Below are positions 1-7,083 of a stretch of 10,412 bases of DNA, piece after piece. A program made the position numbers and the translations under genes. Within the stretch, counting starts at the first letter, position 1. Each line of letters starts with the position of its first letter. Origin of the DNA: an uncultured Lachnospiraceae bacterium (lineage in GTDB: Bacteria; Bacillota; Clostridia; Lachnospirales; Lachnospiraceae); the NCBI GenBank assembly GCA_900313265.1, contig OMRN01000386.1, forward strand, positions 1-10,412, read 5' to 3'. The notes beneath the pieces were generated by a model, which was not told the origin of the DNA, made no database searches, and saw only the letters and a list, made by a program, of their open reading frames with translations.

Positions 1-528
1 AACCGGCTTATCAGTGCGTTTTGCGATATTCTTTTAGTCGTGGAAGCCAGAAAAAAGAGCGGGACTTATATCACGGTCTGTCAGGCGTTAGAACAAGGCA
101 AGGAGATTTTTGCGATTCCGGGCAGAATCACGGATGCATTAAGTGACGGCTGCAACTCATTAATTAAGGACGGGGCGGGAATGGCATCGGATCCGGAATC
201 CGTTCTGGATGCACTTGCGGCGATGGGGGTCTGGAGCGAAGGTGACGGGGCCGGTTCGGACGGCTTAATAAAAGATTTGCGGGAGTTGGTCATCGAGGAG
301 GATAATCATCCCGACGGAAACAGTAACGGTATTACAGGAACAAGAAAAGCGCTTCATTCGGCGATTCTCAGGGTTACGGAAGAAACACCGAAACCGATTG
401 AGGAAATTCAGGTTTCCCTAGCAAATTTAGGAATCGAAATATCCTATGCGGATCTTCTTTGTGCACTGACGGATTTATGTATTTCGGGAAAAGTGGAGGG
501 GCTCGGCAATTATTACAGAAAATTGTGA
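1..528 (+). CDS. dprA: DNA-processing protein DprA, 3' part (175 residues visible)
   Basis: The reading frame is open from the first base, so the start lies outside the window. DprA (Smf) is a cytoplasmic protein that binds incoming single-stranded DNA and loads RecA during natural transformation. The visible part begins in the Rossmann-like DNA-binding domain with NRLISAFCDILLVVEARKKS, followed by SGTYITV, ALEQGKEIFAIPG and the GCNSLIKDGA segment, all close to the family pattern. After a variable linker (about residues 80-120), the last 50-60 residues (EETPKPIEEIQ to EGLGNYYRKL) look like the C-terminal winged-helix domain typical of long DprA forms. The stop is TGA at 526-528. In many Firmicutes topA follows dprA; here it does not, and an unrelated membrane protein gene starts 61 bases later. 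The family call is secure; activity cannot be judged from a fragment. Confidence 0.93.
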   Translation, partial: NRLISAFCDILLVVEARKKSGTYITVCQALEQGKEIFAIPGRITDALSDGCNSLIKDGAGMASDPESVLDALAAMGVWSEGDGAGSDGLIKDLRELVIEEDNHPDGNSNGITGTRKALHSAILRVTEETPKPIEEIQVSLANLGIEISYADLLCALTDLCISGKVEGLGNYYRKL

Positions 529-589
529 AGATTGCCAAAATATGATACTATAAAATGTCACATGATTTTCTTCATACGGGAATCCTGCC

Positions 590-2083
590 ATGAAATATAT
601 AAGACGCATTTTGTTAATAATAGGGATTTTATTGCTGTTTACGGTAGTAAACTTTTTTGTCGTGCGTTCCCATTATGAATACCGTATTGCCATTCCGAAT
701 TACAACGGGGAAGATATTTCCGTTTCGTTAAGCCGGGACGATATCGTGAGAGTTACGGATACCGGTGTTAAAAAAAGGGGGCTTACGAAGGACGGAGCGT
801 ATTATTATGTTCAGATGGATGCCCTCTCATCCGGAAAAGTTTCGTTTACAATTCATTCTGCGAATGATTACTTAAACGGAATCATCGTCGATATAAAAGT
901 CTATCCGTCCGGGATTATCTGTGAAGAAGGATATATCGGATCGGTCGGAAATTTAATGATTGTGCGTTATGAGATTGTTTTTCTGTTTCTGTTTGCGGCG
1001 GTCAATTTAAGTATTTCCATTGTGAAACATATGAAAATCAATCCGTATTCTTACCGGATTATGTATTATGTCGGAGCGCATACGTTTACCGTCGTGAATC
1101 TGCTTCCGTGGGTAATCAGCCTGTTCCCGACCGGGTTTATCTGGAAGGACCGGCTTTTTTCCATTTATTCCAGTATCACCGGCATAGCAAGCAATCTGCC
1201 GATTCTGTTTTTTCCGATGATTCTGATTCTGGCAATCCTGCTATCGGTAAGTAATGTGGTACTGATGATTCACGAAGGGTTCCGGCTTCACAACATGCTC
1301 GGAATCGGCCTGGGACTGACGTTAATTGTTCTTACGGTTATTCCGTTTTTTATTTATCCGGTTGCGGTCTCCTTTGCGGATGTGAGCAGTAATCTGGCCG
1401 TTCATGTCGTGTCGTTTCTCGAGTCGGCGTTCTTCAGCATAGTGACGTATCTTGAATGTATGATGGTCGGAACCGTAATCAGTACGGTGTGGGCCCAGAG
1501 GCGCATACCGAAATTCGAGCAGGATTATATGATCATTCTCGGAAGCGGCTTAAGGGCGGACGGAACGGTAACACCGCTTTTAAAAAGCCGTGCGGACCGC
1601 GCGGTGTGGTTTGCCGCTAAGCAGAATGAGAAAACAGGGAAGGATTTGATTTTTGTTCCGTCCGGCGGGCAGGGAGAAGATGAAGTCTGCGCGGAAGCCG
1701 TGGCTGTCAAAAATTACCTGCTTTCGTGTAATGTGCCTGAAGGGCAGATTCTGACGGAGGAAAAATCCACATCCACCTATGAAAACATGAAATTTTCAAA
1801 AGAGATTATCGGGGAAAATGCGAAGGGGAAGGAAGACATTCATATTGCATTTTCGACAACGGATTATCATGTTTTCCGGAGCGGACGATATGCTTATAAA
1901 CTCGGGATGAATGCATCGGGAATCGGTGCCGGAACAAAGTGGTATTTCTATGTAAATGCGCTGATTCGGGAGTTTGCGGCGAACATGAAGGCACAGCAAA
2001 AAAGGCATCTTGTAAATGTCATTTATATTGTGCTTTTGATGGCGATTGTCATTGCACTCAGTTTCCGGTTCGGAATCATGTAG
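590..2083 (+). CDS. Polytopic membrane protein with C-terminal DUF218 (SanA/ElyC/YdcF) domain
   Basis: This 497-residue protein has an N-terminal membrane helix (about 5-25), a probable outside domain (26-125), and four to five further helices (about 126-150, 155-178, 203-226, 238-262, 270-300). A soluble DUF218 domain follows (about 312-460), then one last helix (about 474-493). DUF218 hallmarks are visible: DYMIILGSGL with TPLLKSRADRA, PSGGQGEDE, EEKSTSTYENM, and STTDYHVFRSGRYA. Family members SanA and ElyC act in envelope integrity and lipid carrier or peptidoglycan precursor metabolism, but the biochemical reaction is unsettled, so no substrate is assigned. The helices before the domain make this longer than the single-anchor SanA type. 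The ATG at 590 is the first methionine before a convincing hydrophobic segment; the ribosome site before it is weak. It lies upstream of an ABC exporter pair with a 69-base gap. Confidence 0.82.
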   Translation: MKYIRRILLIIGILLLFTVVNFFVVRSHYEYRIAIPNYNGEDISVSLSRDDIVRVTDTGVKKRGLTKDGAYYYVQMDALSSGKVSFTIHSANDYLNGIIVDIKVYPSGIICEEGYIGSVGNLMIVRYEIVFLFLFAAVNLSISIVKHMKINPYSYRIMYYVGAHTFTVVNLLPWVISLFPTGFIWKDRLFSIYSSITGIASNLPILFFPMILILAILLSVSNVVLMIHEGFRLHNMLGIGLGLTLIVLTVIPFFIYPVAVSFADVSSNLAVHVVSFLESAFFSIVTYLECMMVGTVISTVWAQRRIPKFEQDYMIILGSGLRADGTVTPLLKSRADRAVWFAAKQNEKTGKDLIFVPSGGQGEDEVCAEAVAVKNYLLSCNVPEGQILTEEKSTSTYENMKFSKEIIGENAKGKEDIHIAFSTTDYHVFRSGRYAYKLGMNASGIGAGTKWYFYVNALIREFAANMKAQQKRHLVNVIYIVLLMAIVIALSFRFGIM

Positions 2084-2152
2084 GAAGATTAAACCGGGCA
2101 AATTTTTCGGTTTTAATGCCGGAACAAATGTGTAAAAGGGAGAAGAGAAAAA

Positions 2153-2941
2153 ATGCTGGAAGTAAGTCATGTTACCAAGAAATACGGAAAAAATACCGCG
2201 TGTGACGATGTGACATTTACGCTGGATTCGGGGAGTTTAACCGTTTTGCTCGGGCCGAACGGTGCCGGAAAAAGCACAATCATGAAATCCATCATCGGAT
2301 TTTTAAAATACAGCGGGAGTATTGCCGTAAACGGTATTCCGAACAAAACGTCGGAGGCCAGAAAGGTTTTGGGATACATTCCCGAAATGCCGTCGCTTTA
2401 TTCGACACTGACAGTATCGGAGCATATGGAATTTATTGCAAGAGCCTATAAACTGACGAATTATAAGGAGCGTATCGATATGCTTCTTACGCGTTTTGAA
2501 CTGGCGGATAAGAAGAAAAAATTCGGCGATGAACTCTCAAAAGGCATGCAGCAGAAACTGAATTTATGCCTCGGTCTTTTACCGGATCCCGATATTATTC
2601 TGTTGGACGAGCCGCTTCTCGGACTGGATCCTCATGCTATCAAAGAACTGAAAATCATGATTGAGGAAATGCGTAAGGGAGGGAAAACGATGTTAATTTC
2701 CACGCACATCATTGACAGTGTGGATATGATGTGGGACCGTACGGTAATCATGCAGGGCGGCCGGGTGAAGGCCAATGTTACCAGACCGGAGATTGACGGA
2801 ATGGGCAAAACGCTGGAAGATTTGTTCTTTGAAGTGACGGAAGGAATTGACCGGGAATCCGTAAGTGAACAGGCACAGGCGGAAGATGTACCAACGGACG
2901 AAAACGGAAATACGAATACCGCTGAGGGCGGGGAGGCATAA
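2153..2941 (+). CDS. ABC transporter ATP-binding protein (ABC-2 exporter type)
   Basis: This 262-residue ATPase powers the exporter whose membrane subunit is encoded immediately downstream. All nucleotide-binding motifs are present: Walker A GPNGAGKST (34-42), signature LSKGMQQKL (128-136), Walker B DIILLDEP (147-154), D-loop GLDP (157-160) and the switch histidine in STHI (about 185). The Q-loop position reads YIPEMP, a glutamate form also common in ABC-2 type ATPases. The last 35 residues are acidic and of low complexity, outside the catalytic core. A purine-rich AAGGGAGAAG site lies 8-16 bases before the ATG. Only two bases separate its stop from the permease start, and the permease's GGGGAGG ribosome site is inside this gene's end, so the two are translationally coupled. 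The exported substrate cannot be told from sequence. Confidence 0.95.
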   Translation: MLEVSHVTKKYGKNTACDDVTFTLDSGSLTVLLGPNGAGKSTIMKSIIGFLKYSGSIAVNGIPNKTSEARKVLGYIPEMPSLYSTLTVSEHMEFIARAYKLTNYKERIDMLLTRFELADKKKKFGDELSKGMQQKLNLCLGLLPDPDIILLDEPLLGLDPHAIKELKIMIEEMRKGGKTMLISTHIIDSVDMMWDRTVIMQGGRVKANVTRPEIDGMGKTLEDLFFEVTEGIDRESVSEQAQAEDVPTDENGNTNTAEGGEA

Positions 2942-2943
2942 TC

Positions 2944-4620
2944 ATGAGACTGTTTATCTATTATGCTTTTCACACGGTCATTAATACTTTACGGAAACTC
3001 TTAAAAACCTGGGTAGCCATTATTCTTGTCATTGCTGTAGCGGCCACCATCTTCGGAATTTTGGTGGGACGGCTGGTTCCTTTAGTGGAAAAAAGCATCA
3101 AAGGCGAAGATGCACATATCGAGGAAACCGTAGAGGAAGTGACGGAAGAAGAGGGAGAAGCGAAAGAATCCAAATTTTCGATTTTTCTTTCGGAGAATAA
3201 TCTCACGACTTTCGATGTGGTGGATTTGGTGGTTACGGTGGCATTTTTATTTATTGTGACAATCTGCTTAGCAAGCGTAAACCGCGGCGGGGAGATTTTT
3301 AAGCCCGCAGACGTTCCGCTTTTATTTGCATCCCCGATGAAACCGCAGTCGGTTTTAATGTTTCGACTGATGAACAGCCTCGGGATGAATATTATAATCG
3401 GATTTTATATGATTTTTCAGATTCCGAATATCGTAAAGAATCTTCATGTAAGCATCTGGAGCGCATTTTTGATGCTCCTTGCCTACATACTGGCACTTGT
3501 TTTTTCAACGCTTCTTCAGGTGGCGTTCTATACCTTTTCACGAAATTCGAAGAGCGGAAAAATCAATATCGGAGCAATCCTCATCGGATTTTACGCGCTT
3601 CTTGCGGCGGCGTTTTTTGCCTATACGACGATTACAAAGCAGGGGGTCATTGTCTCAGCCTTTACATTCTTTGGAAACAAGCATACCTTCTGGATCCCGT
3701 TTTTAGGGTGGATCCGGGGGATGGTTTATTTCTCGGTAACCGGGGAGACGGCGAAGTCCGTGCTTTATACGGTGCTGTTTATCGTTTTCAGCATTCTGAC
3801 CATTGTTTTAATCTGGAATATCAAAGCGGACTTTTATGAGGATGCAATGTATGCAACCGAACGCGTGGCGGCAAAACTCGAAAACAGCAAAGCCGCTTCC
3901 CGCGGAGGTACCGTGATACGTGAGAAAAACCGCAGTGATAAACTGGAAAGGGACGGCTTTAAATACGGAAGCGGAGCGGGAGTATTCTTTTTTAAAACCG
4001 TGTATAACCGGCTTCGTTTTGCAAAGTTCCGGATTTTTTCAAAAACGTTTTGCGTAAATCTGCTCGCAGCGCTTGTCTGCGGATGGCTCGGCAGCAGAAT
4101 TCATAACGCGATGATTGATCCGTTCTTAATTCCGGCAGCAGTCATTATGATTATTGCCTTTTACCGAACACTCGGCAATCCGCTTGAAGAGGATACATCC
4201 AGGGAATTTTTCATCCTGATTCCGGAACCGCCTCTTAAGAAAATATGGGCCTCGCTGCTCGGAAGCATTATGGTTTGTGCGATTGATATGAGTATTCCGA
4301 TGATTGCGGCAGCAGTACTTACGCATGCAAATCCCGGTACCGTGGCTGCGTGGTTTGTTTATATTCTGACCGTATCGCTCTTTGGAACCGCAGTCGGTGC
4401 TTTTGTCAGTCTCTCGATTCCGGGAGATCATGCGCAGACGATAAAGATGACGCTTCAGGTGATGTTTGTATATTTCGGAATTCTTCCGTCTGCCGGATTT
4501 GTCATTTTCGGAATGATTATGCAAAATGTCGGAATCATGCTGCTTGTCGGATCGCTTTTCAATCTCGTGCTCGGAGGAGTTTTTACCCTGATTACACCGA
4601 AGTTTTTAACAAACCGGTAG
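2944..4620 (+). CDS. ABC exporter membrane subunit (PF16962-like putative ABC exporter)
   Basis: This 558-residue polytopic protein is the permease partner of the preceding ATPase. It has a first helix at about residues 18-42. A strongly acidic stretch (about 56-78, rich in Glu, including EETVEEVTEEEGEA) follows, then some ten further hydrophobic helices grouped into two halves around a charged cytoplasmic linker (about 295-345, many Lys/Arg/Glu). The segment FKPADVPLLFASPMKP fits the putative ABC exporter family (PF16962) of large single-chain permeases in Firmicutes. There is no extracellular peptidase or ECF-type signature, so it reads as an exporter of unknown cargo, possibly a lipid, peptide or drug. 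The start is set by GGGGAGG placed 7 bases before the ATG. The TAG stop at 4618-4620 is followed by a probable new promoter, so the operon may end here, although no clear terminator is seen. Confidence 0.82.
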   Translation: MRLFIYYAFHTVINTLRKLLKTWVAIILVIAVAATIFGILVGRLVPLVEKSIKGEDAHIEETVEEVTEEEGEAKESKFSIFLSENNLTTFDVVDLVVTVAFLFIVTICLASVNRGGEIFKPADVPLLFASPMKPQSVLMFRLMNSLGMNIIIGFYMIFQIPNIVKNLHVSIWSAFLMLLAYILALVFSTLLQVAFYTFSRNSKSGKINIGAILIGFYALLAAAFFAYTTITKQGVIVSAFTFFGNKHTFWIPFLGWIRGMVYFSVTGETAKSVLYTVLFIVFSILTIVLIWNIKADFYEDAMYATERVAAKLENSKAASRGGTVIREKNRSDKLERDGFKYGSGAGVFFFKTVYNRLRFAKFRIFSKTFCVNLLAALVCGWLGSRIHNAMIDPFLIPAAVIMIIAFYRTLGNPLEEDTSREFFILIPEPPLKKIWASLLGSIMVCAIDMSIPMIAAAVLTHANPGTVAAWFVYILTVSLFGTAVGAFVSLSIPGDHAQTIKMTLQVMFVYFGILPSAGFVIFGMIMQNVGIMLLVGSLFNLVLGGVFTLITPKFLTNR

Positions 4621-4634
4621 GTGATGCTGTACCC

Positions 4635-4663
4635 TTTAAAAATACCTGTCTCCATGGTAAAAT
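4635..4663 (+). promoter_or_regulatory. Probable sigma-A promoter for the six-helix membrane protein gene
   Basis: TTTAAA (4635-4640), a 17-base spacer, and TAAAAT (4658-4663) preceded by TGG give a 4/6 -35 box, a 5/6 -10 box and an extended -10. Transcription would begin near 4670, about 40 bases before the chosen start codon. This is a pattern match only. Confidence 0.45.
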
Positions 4664-4711
4664 ATAAAGGATGGGTTGAATAATGAAAAATCGGTTGGAG
4701 GAACTGGAAAA

Positions 4712-5326
4712 ATGGATCGAGAGAAATTAAAGCAGAAATACGGAATCAGCAGAACAATTGCCATATTAATGCAGGTTCAGATGTGCTTAGTCGGAATGGG
4801 ACTGGTTATTTCCGCGTACGGAATGATTAAAGCCGTGCAGTCACCGACCCGTCTGATTGTTTACTGCCTGCAGGCACTGACCTGCCTCGTCATACTGATT
4901 TTCGGTTTGTTTTTGTTCACGAAAAGAGATATCCGGTATTTTAAAGGGGTGGTGATTTTCTATGCTGTGCTGGAAGGCGTACGGTGTGCACTGCTTCGTA
5001 CCGGGGGAGTGGATACCTGGTCGGCTACGCTGGCAAAACTTCTTTTGGTTGCGCTTGCCTGCTGTGCGGTTGTCTTAGGAGAACACCTTGGGGAGGAAAA
5101 AAACAGTCCGCTGGGCTATCTGATTGTATTTCTGGAAACCGCACTGTTTCTGATTTTTGCACTGGGATTTCCCGGAGTGGAAGCAAATCTCATTTATAAA
5201 ATTCTTCCGATTGCGGGTATTTTAATTGCGGGTTCGATTGTACTTTTTAACGAGGCAAAAATCCGGCAGATTAAGTATTTCGAAGAAGAGGAAGGCCGGG
5301 AAAATGCATTTGCGCAGAGTGAATAA
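4712..5326 (+). CDS. Six-helix integral membrane protein, function unknown
   Basis: I do not recognise this 204-residue protein. It has a short charged N-terminus (MDREKLKQKYG) and six hydrophobic segments at about 14-38, 46-68, 74-93, 101-118, 125-147 and 153-175. A charged tail with an acidic cluster (FEEEEGREN) ends the protein. No catalytic motif is apparent. The ATG at 4712 is chosen because GGAGG sits at 4697-4701, ten bases upstream. The same frame is also open from a TTG at 4676, but that start lacks an equally good ribosome site and would add a 12-residue polar stretch. A probable promoter precedes it and araA starts 91 bases after it, so it may be co-transcribed with araA. A sensor, transporter accessory or uncharacterised membrane role are all possible. 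Confidence 0.75.
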   Translation: MDREKLKQKYGISRTIAILMQVQMCLVGMGLVISAYGMIKAVQSPTRLIVYCLQALTCLVILIFGLFLFTKRDIRYFKGVVIFYAVLEGVRCALLRTGGVDTWSATLAKLLLVALACCAVVLGEHLGEEKNSPLGYLIVFLETALFLIFALGFPGVEANLIYKILPIAGILIAGSIVLFNEAKIRQIKYFEEEEGRENAFAQSE

Positions 5327-5417
5327 AAACGCCGGTTCATTAAATCAGCAAATAAGGATAACAAAGCAAAAAAAATTATATCGCAAAAACACAATGTACA
5401 GGAAGGGAGAGGGGATT

Positions 5418-6890
5418 ATGTTAAAAGATTATGAATTCTGGTTTGTCGTTGGATCACAGTTTCTCTATGGTCCGGAGGTTTTAAAGACGGTTGCCGAAAG
5501 AGCACAGGAGATGGCGGATATATTAAATGCTTCGGGGAATCTTCCGTGCAAACTGGTATACAAGGCAACGATTAAAACAAATCAGGAAGTAAATGATGTG
5601 GTTCGCGAGGCGAATTATGACGAACACTGTGCGGGAATTATTACCTGGTGCCACACATTCAGCCCGAGCAAAATGTGGATTAACGGTTTTGTCGATTTAC
5701 AGAAACCCTATTGTCATTTTGCCACACAGTATAACCGGTCCATTCCGAATGAAGAGATTGATATGGACTTCATGAACTTAAACCAGGCAGCACACGGAGA
5801 CCGTGAACACGGATTTATTGCGGCAAGGCTTCGCATGCCGAGAAAAGTAATTGCCGGTTACTGGCAGGATGAGGATGTGCAAAAGCGTATCGGAAGCTGG
5901 ATGCGTTCCGCGGTCGGTGTAATGTTCTCCCGTACCTTAAAAGTAATGCGCTTCGGCGATAACATGCGTGAAGTTGCCGTTACCGAAGGCGATAAGGTTG
6001 AAACCCAGATTAAACTCGGCTGGCAGGTTAATACCTGGCCGGTGGGAACACTTGTGGAAAATATGAATGCCGTTACGGAGGAGGAAATCGATGAACTGAT
6101 GGCGGTTTATCAGTCCGAGTACGAGATGGCAACCGATGATATCGAAACCGTCCGTTATCAGGCAAGAGAAGAGATTGCGATGAAGAAAATGCTCGATGCC
6201 GAAGGCTGCAGGGCATTCTCCAATACCTTCCAGGATCTTTACGGCATGAAACAGCTTCCCGGAATCGCAAGCCAGCATTTGATGGCGTTAGGTTACGGAT
6301 ACGGCGGAGAAGGCGACTGGAAGGTTGCTGCGATGACCGCCATTTTAAAGGCAATGAGTGAAGGACAGACCGGCGGTACGGCTTTCATGGAAGACTATAC
6401 CTATAATCTGGAGCCCGATGCCACATACAGCCTTGGCGCACATATGCTTGAAGTATGTCCGAGCCTTGCGGCGGAAAAACCGCGAATCGAAGTACATCCT
6501 CTCGGAATCGGAGACCGTGAAGCTCCGGCAAGACTGGTATTCGAGGGGCATGAGGGTCCTGCCATTGTCGTAAGTTTGATTGACATGGGCGGAAGACTTC
6601 GTCTGATTGTACAGGATATTGAGGCGGTTAAACCGATTCTTCCGATGCCGAATCTTCCGGTCGCACGTGTTATGTGGAAGGCAATGCCGGATCTTACGAC
6701 CGGCGTGGAATGCTGGATTGCCGCAGGCGGCGCGCATCATACGGTGCTTTCCTATGATGTGACGGCAGAGCAGATGAAAGACTGGGCGAGAATGATGGAT
6801 ATTGAATTCATTCATATCTCCAAAGACAGTACACCGGAGAAGATCGAAGAGCAGTTGTTTTTAAACGATCTGGCATGGAAACTGAAATGA
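5418..6890 (+). CDS. araA: L-arabinose isomerase
   Basis: This 490-residue cytoplasmic enzyme converts L-arabinose to L-ribulose, the first step of arabinose use, and needs a divalent metal such as Mn2+. Length matches the family (about 490-500). Family hallmarks are present from end to end: FWFVVGSQFLYGPE at the N-terminus, WCHTFSPSKMWINGF, DFMNLNQAAHGDREHGFI and RFGDNMREVAVT. The four metal and catalytic residues known from E. coli AraA (E306, E333, H350, H450) correspond to Glu298 in GGEGDW, Glu325 in FMEDYTY, His342 in GAHMLEV, and the His440-His441 pair in GGAHHT. The start is the ATG at 5418 with AGGGAGAGGGG just upstream; the frame is open further 5' but that extension is not family-like. 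No araB, araD, transporter or regulator gene is adjacent, so the rest of the pathway must be elsewhere. No clear terminator follows. Confidence 0.97.
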   Translation: MLKDYEFWFVVGSQFLYGPEVLKTVAERAQEMADILNASGNLPCKLVYKATIKTNQEVNDVVREANYDEHCAGIITWCHTFSPSKMWINGFVDLQKPYCHFATQYNRSIPNEEIDMDFMNLNQAAHGDREHGFIAARLRMPRKVIAGYWQDEDVQKRIGSWMRSAVGVMFSRTLKVMRFGDNMREVAVTEGDKVETQIKLGWQVNTWPVGTLVENMNAVTEEEIDELMAVYQSEYEMATDDIETVRYQAREEIAMKKMLDAEGCRAFSNTFQDLYGMKQLPGIASQHLMALGYGYGGEGDWKVAAMTAILKAMSEGQTGGTAFMEDYTYNLEPDATYSLGAHMLEVCPSLAAEKPRIEVHPLGIGDREAPARLVFEGHEGPAIVVSLIDMGGRLRLIVQDIEAVKPILPMPNLPVARVMWKAMPDLTTGVECWIAAGGAHHTVLSYDVTAEQMKDWARMMDIEFIHISKDSTPEKIEEQLFLNDLAWKLK

Positions 6891-6904
6891 AAACAATATA
6901 CAAT
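6876..6904 (+). promoter_or_regulatory. Probable promoter for the MFS gene leader
   Basis: TGGAAA (6876-6881), 17 bases, then TACAAT (6899-6904) give a 4/6 -35 box and a 5/6 -10 box overlapping the end of araA. Transcription would start near 6911, just before the first leader hairpin. Readthrough from araA is also possible because no terminator separates them. Confidence 0.4.
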
Positions 6905-6968
6905 AACAGATAAATGACACAAAAAATGATAATCCCGTCATCTTGTGTTGTCTTCGGAGGGAAAAAAG

Positions 6969-7007
6969 ATGAGACGTTGCAGTGCAGCTGCTCCATGCAG
7001 AGCTTGA
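6969..7007 (+). CDS. Leader peptide 1 upstream of MFS exporter (12 codons)
   Basis: The frame encodes MRRCSAAAPCRA and stops at TGA 7005-7007. A full GGAGGG site at 6956-6961 stands seven bases before the ATG, as good as any in the window, which argues for real translation. Codons 8-11 form the 5' arm of hairpin A, and the end of the frame forms part of stem B. Ribosome position on this frame would therefore decide which structure forms. It has no known homologue that I recognise and is best seen as a regulatory leader peptide, not a functional protein. Confidence 0.5.
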   Translation: MRRCSAAAPCRA

Positions 7008-7029
7008 GGAGTCTGTATGGAGAGGAAAA

Positions 7030-7068
7030 ATGAATTCCTCAGGCTTTGCTCTTTTCAAAAATCAATGA
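7030..7068 (+). CDS. Leader peptide 2 upstream of MFS exporter (12 codons)
   Basis: The frame encodes MNSSGFALFKNQ and stops at TGA 7066-7068, sixteen bases from the MFS start. GGAG at 7019-7022 is exactly seven bases before its ATG, the same spacing as for leader peptide 1 and the MFS gene. That ribosome site is the 3' arm of hairpin A, so access should depend on events at leader peptide 1. Codons 6-8 contain the anti-Shine-Dalgarno arm CTTTGCTC of hairpin D, so ribosomes crossing this frame would open the MFS ribosome site. Confidence 0.42.
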   Translation: MNSSGFALFKNQ

Positions 7069-7083
7069 AAACGGAGCAAAGAA

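Larger units (their letters stand above)
6911..7083 (+). promoter_or_regulatory. Structured 5' leader of the MFS gene (candidate ribosome-controlled attenuator)
   Basis: This stretch contains two small reading frames and competing hairpins. Hairpin A pairs 6991-7001 with 7012-7022 (11 bp, one G-U, 10-base loop) and buries the GGAG of the second small frame. Stem B pairs 6997-7012 with 7034-7049 (16 bp, three G-U) and excludes both A and D. Hairpin D pairs 7044-7051 with 7074-7081 (8 perfect bp plus one G-U) and covers the GGAG (7073-7076) of the MFS gene. Near the 5' end, 6917-6922 can pair with 6943-6948, or alternatively 6938-6944 with 6966-6972, the latter covering the first small frame's ATG. 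A+D reads as the closed state and B as the open state. However, B is followed by TCTTTTC and might instead act as a terminator. The base pairing is read directly; the regulatory role is inferred. Confidence 0.6.

Noticed and set aside
532..560. TTGCCA and TATAAA-like boxes before the DUF218 gene
   Set aside because: The spacing between a usable -35 and any -10 is wrong (about 11 bases), so a promoter cannot be supported.
2089..2116. TTAAACCG...CGGTTTTAA inverted repeat between the DUF218 gene and the ABC ATPase gene
   Set aside because: The stem is short with a bulge, the loop is long and no T-run follows, so it is not a convincing terminator.
4350..4667. Open frame overlapping the end of the ABC permease gene
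   Set aside because: It lies in another frame of a clear membrane protein, is cysteine- and arginine-rich and has no ribosome site, so it is a shadow.
5377..5400. TGTACA palindrome in the araA leader as a possible AraR half-site
   Set aside because: Only six bases match and the longer AraR operator pattern is absent.
5226..5417. Upstream in-frame extension of araA (64 extra residues)
   Set aside because: The extension is lysine-rich, overlaps the preceding gene and does not resemble AraA, whereas the ATG at 5418 has a strong ribosome site and gives the family's usual N-terminus.
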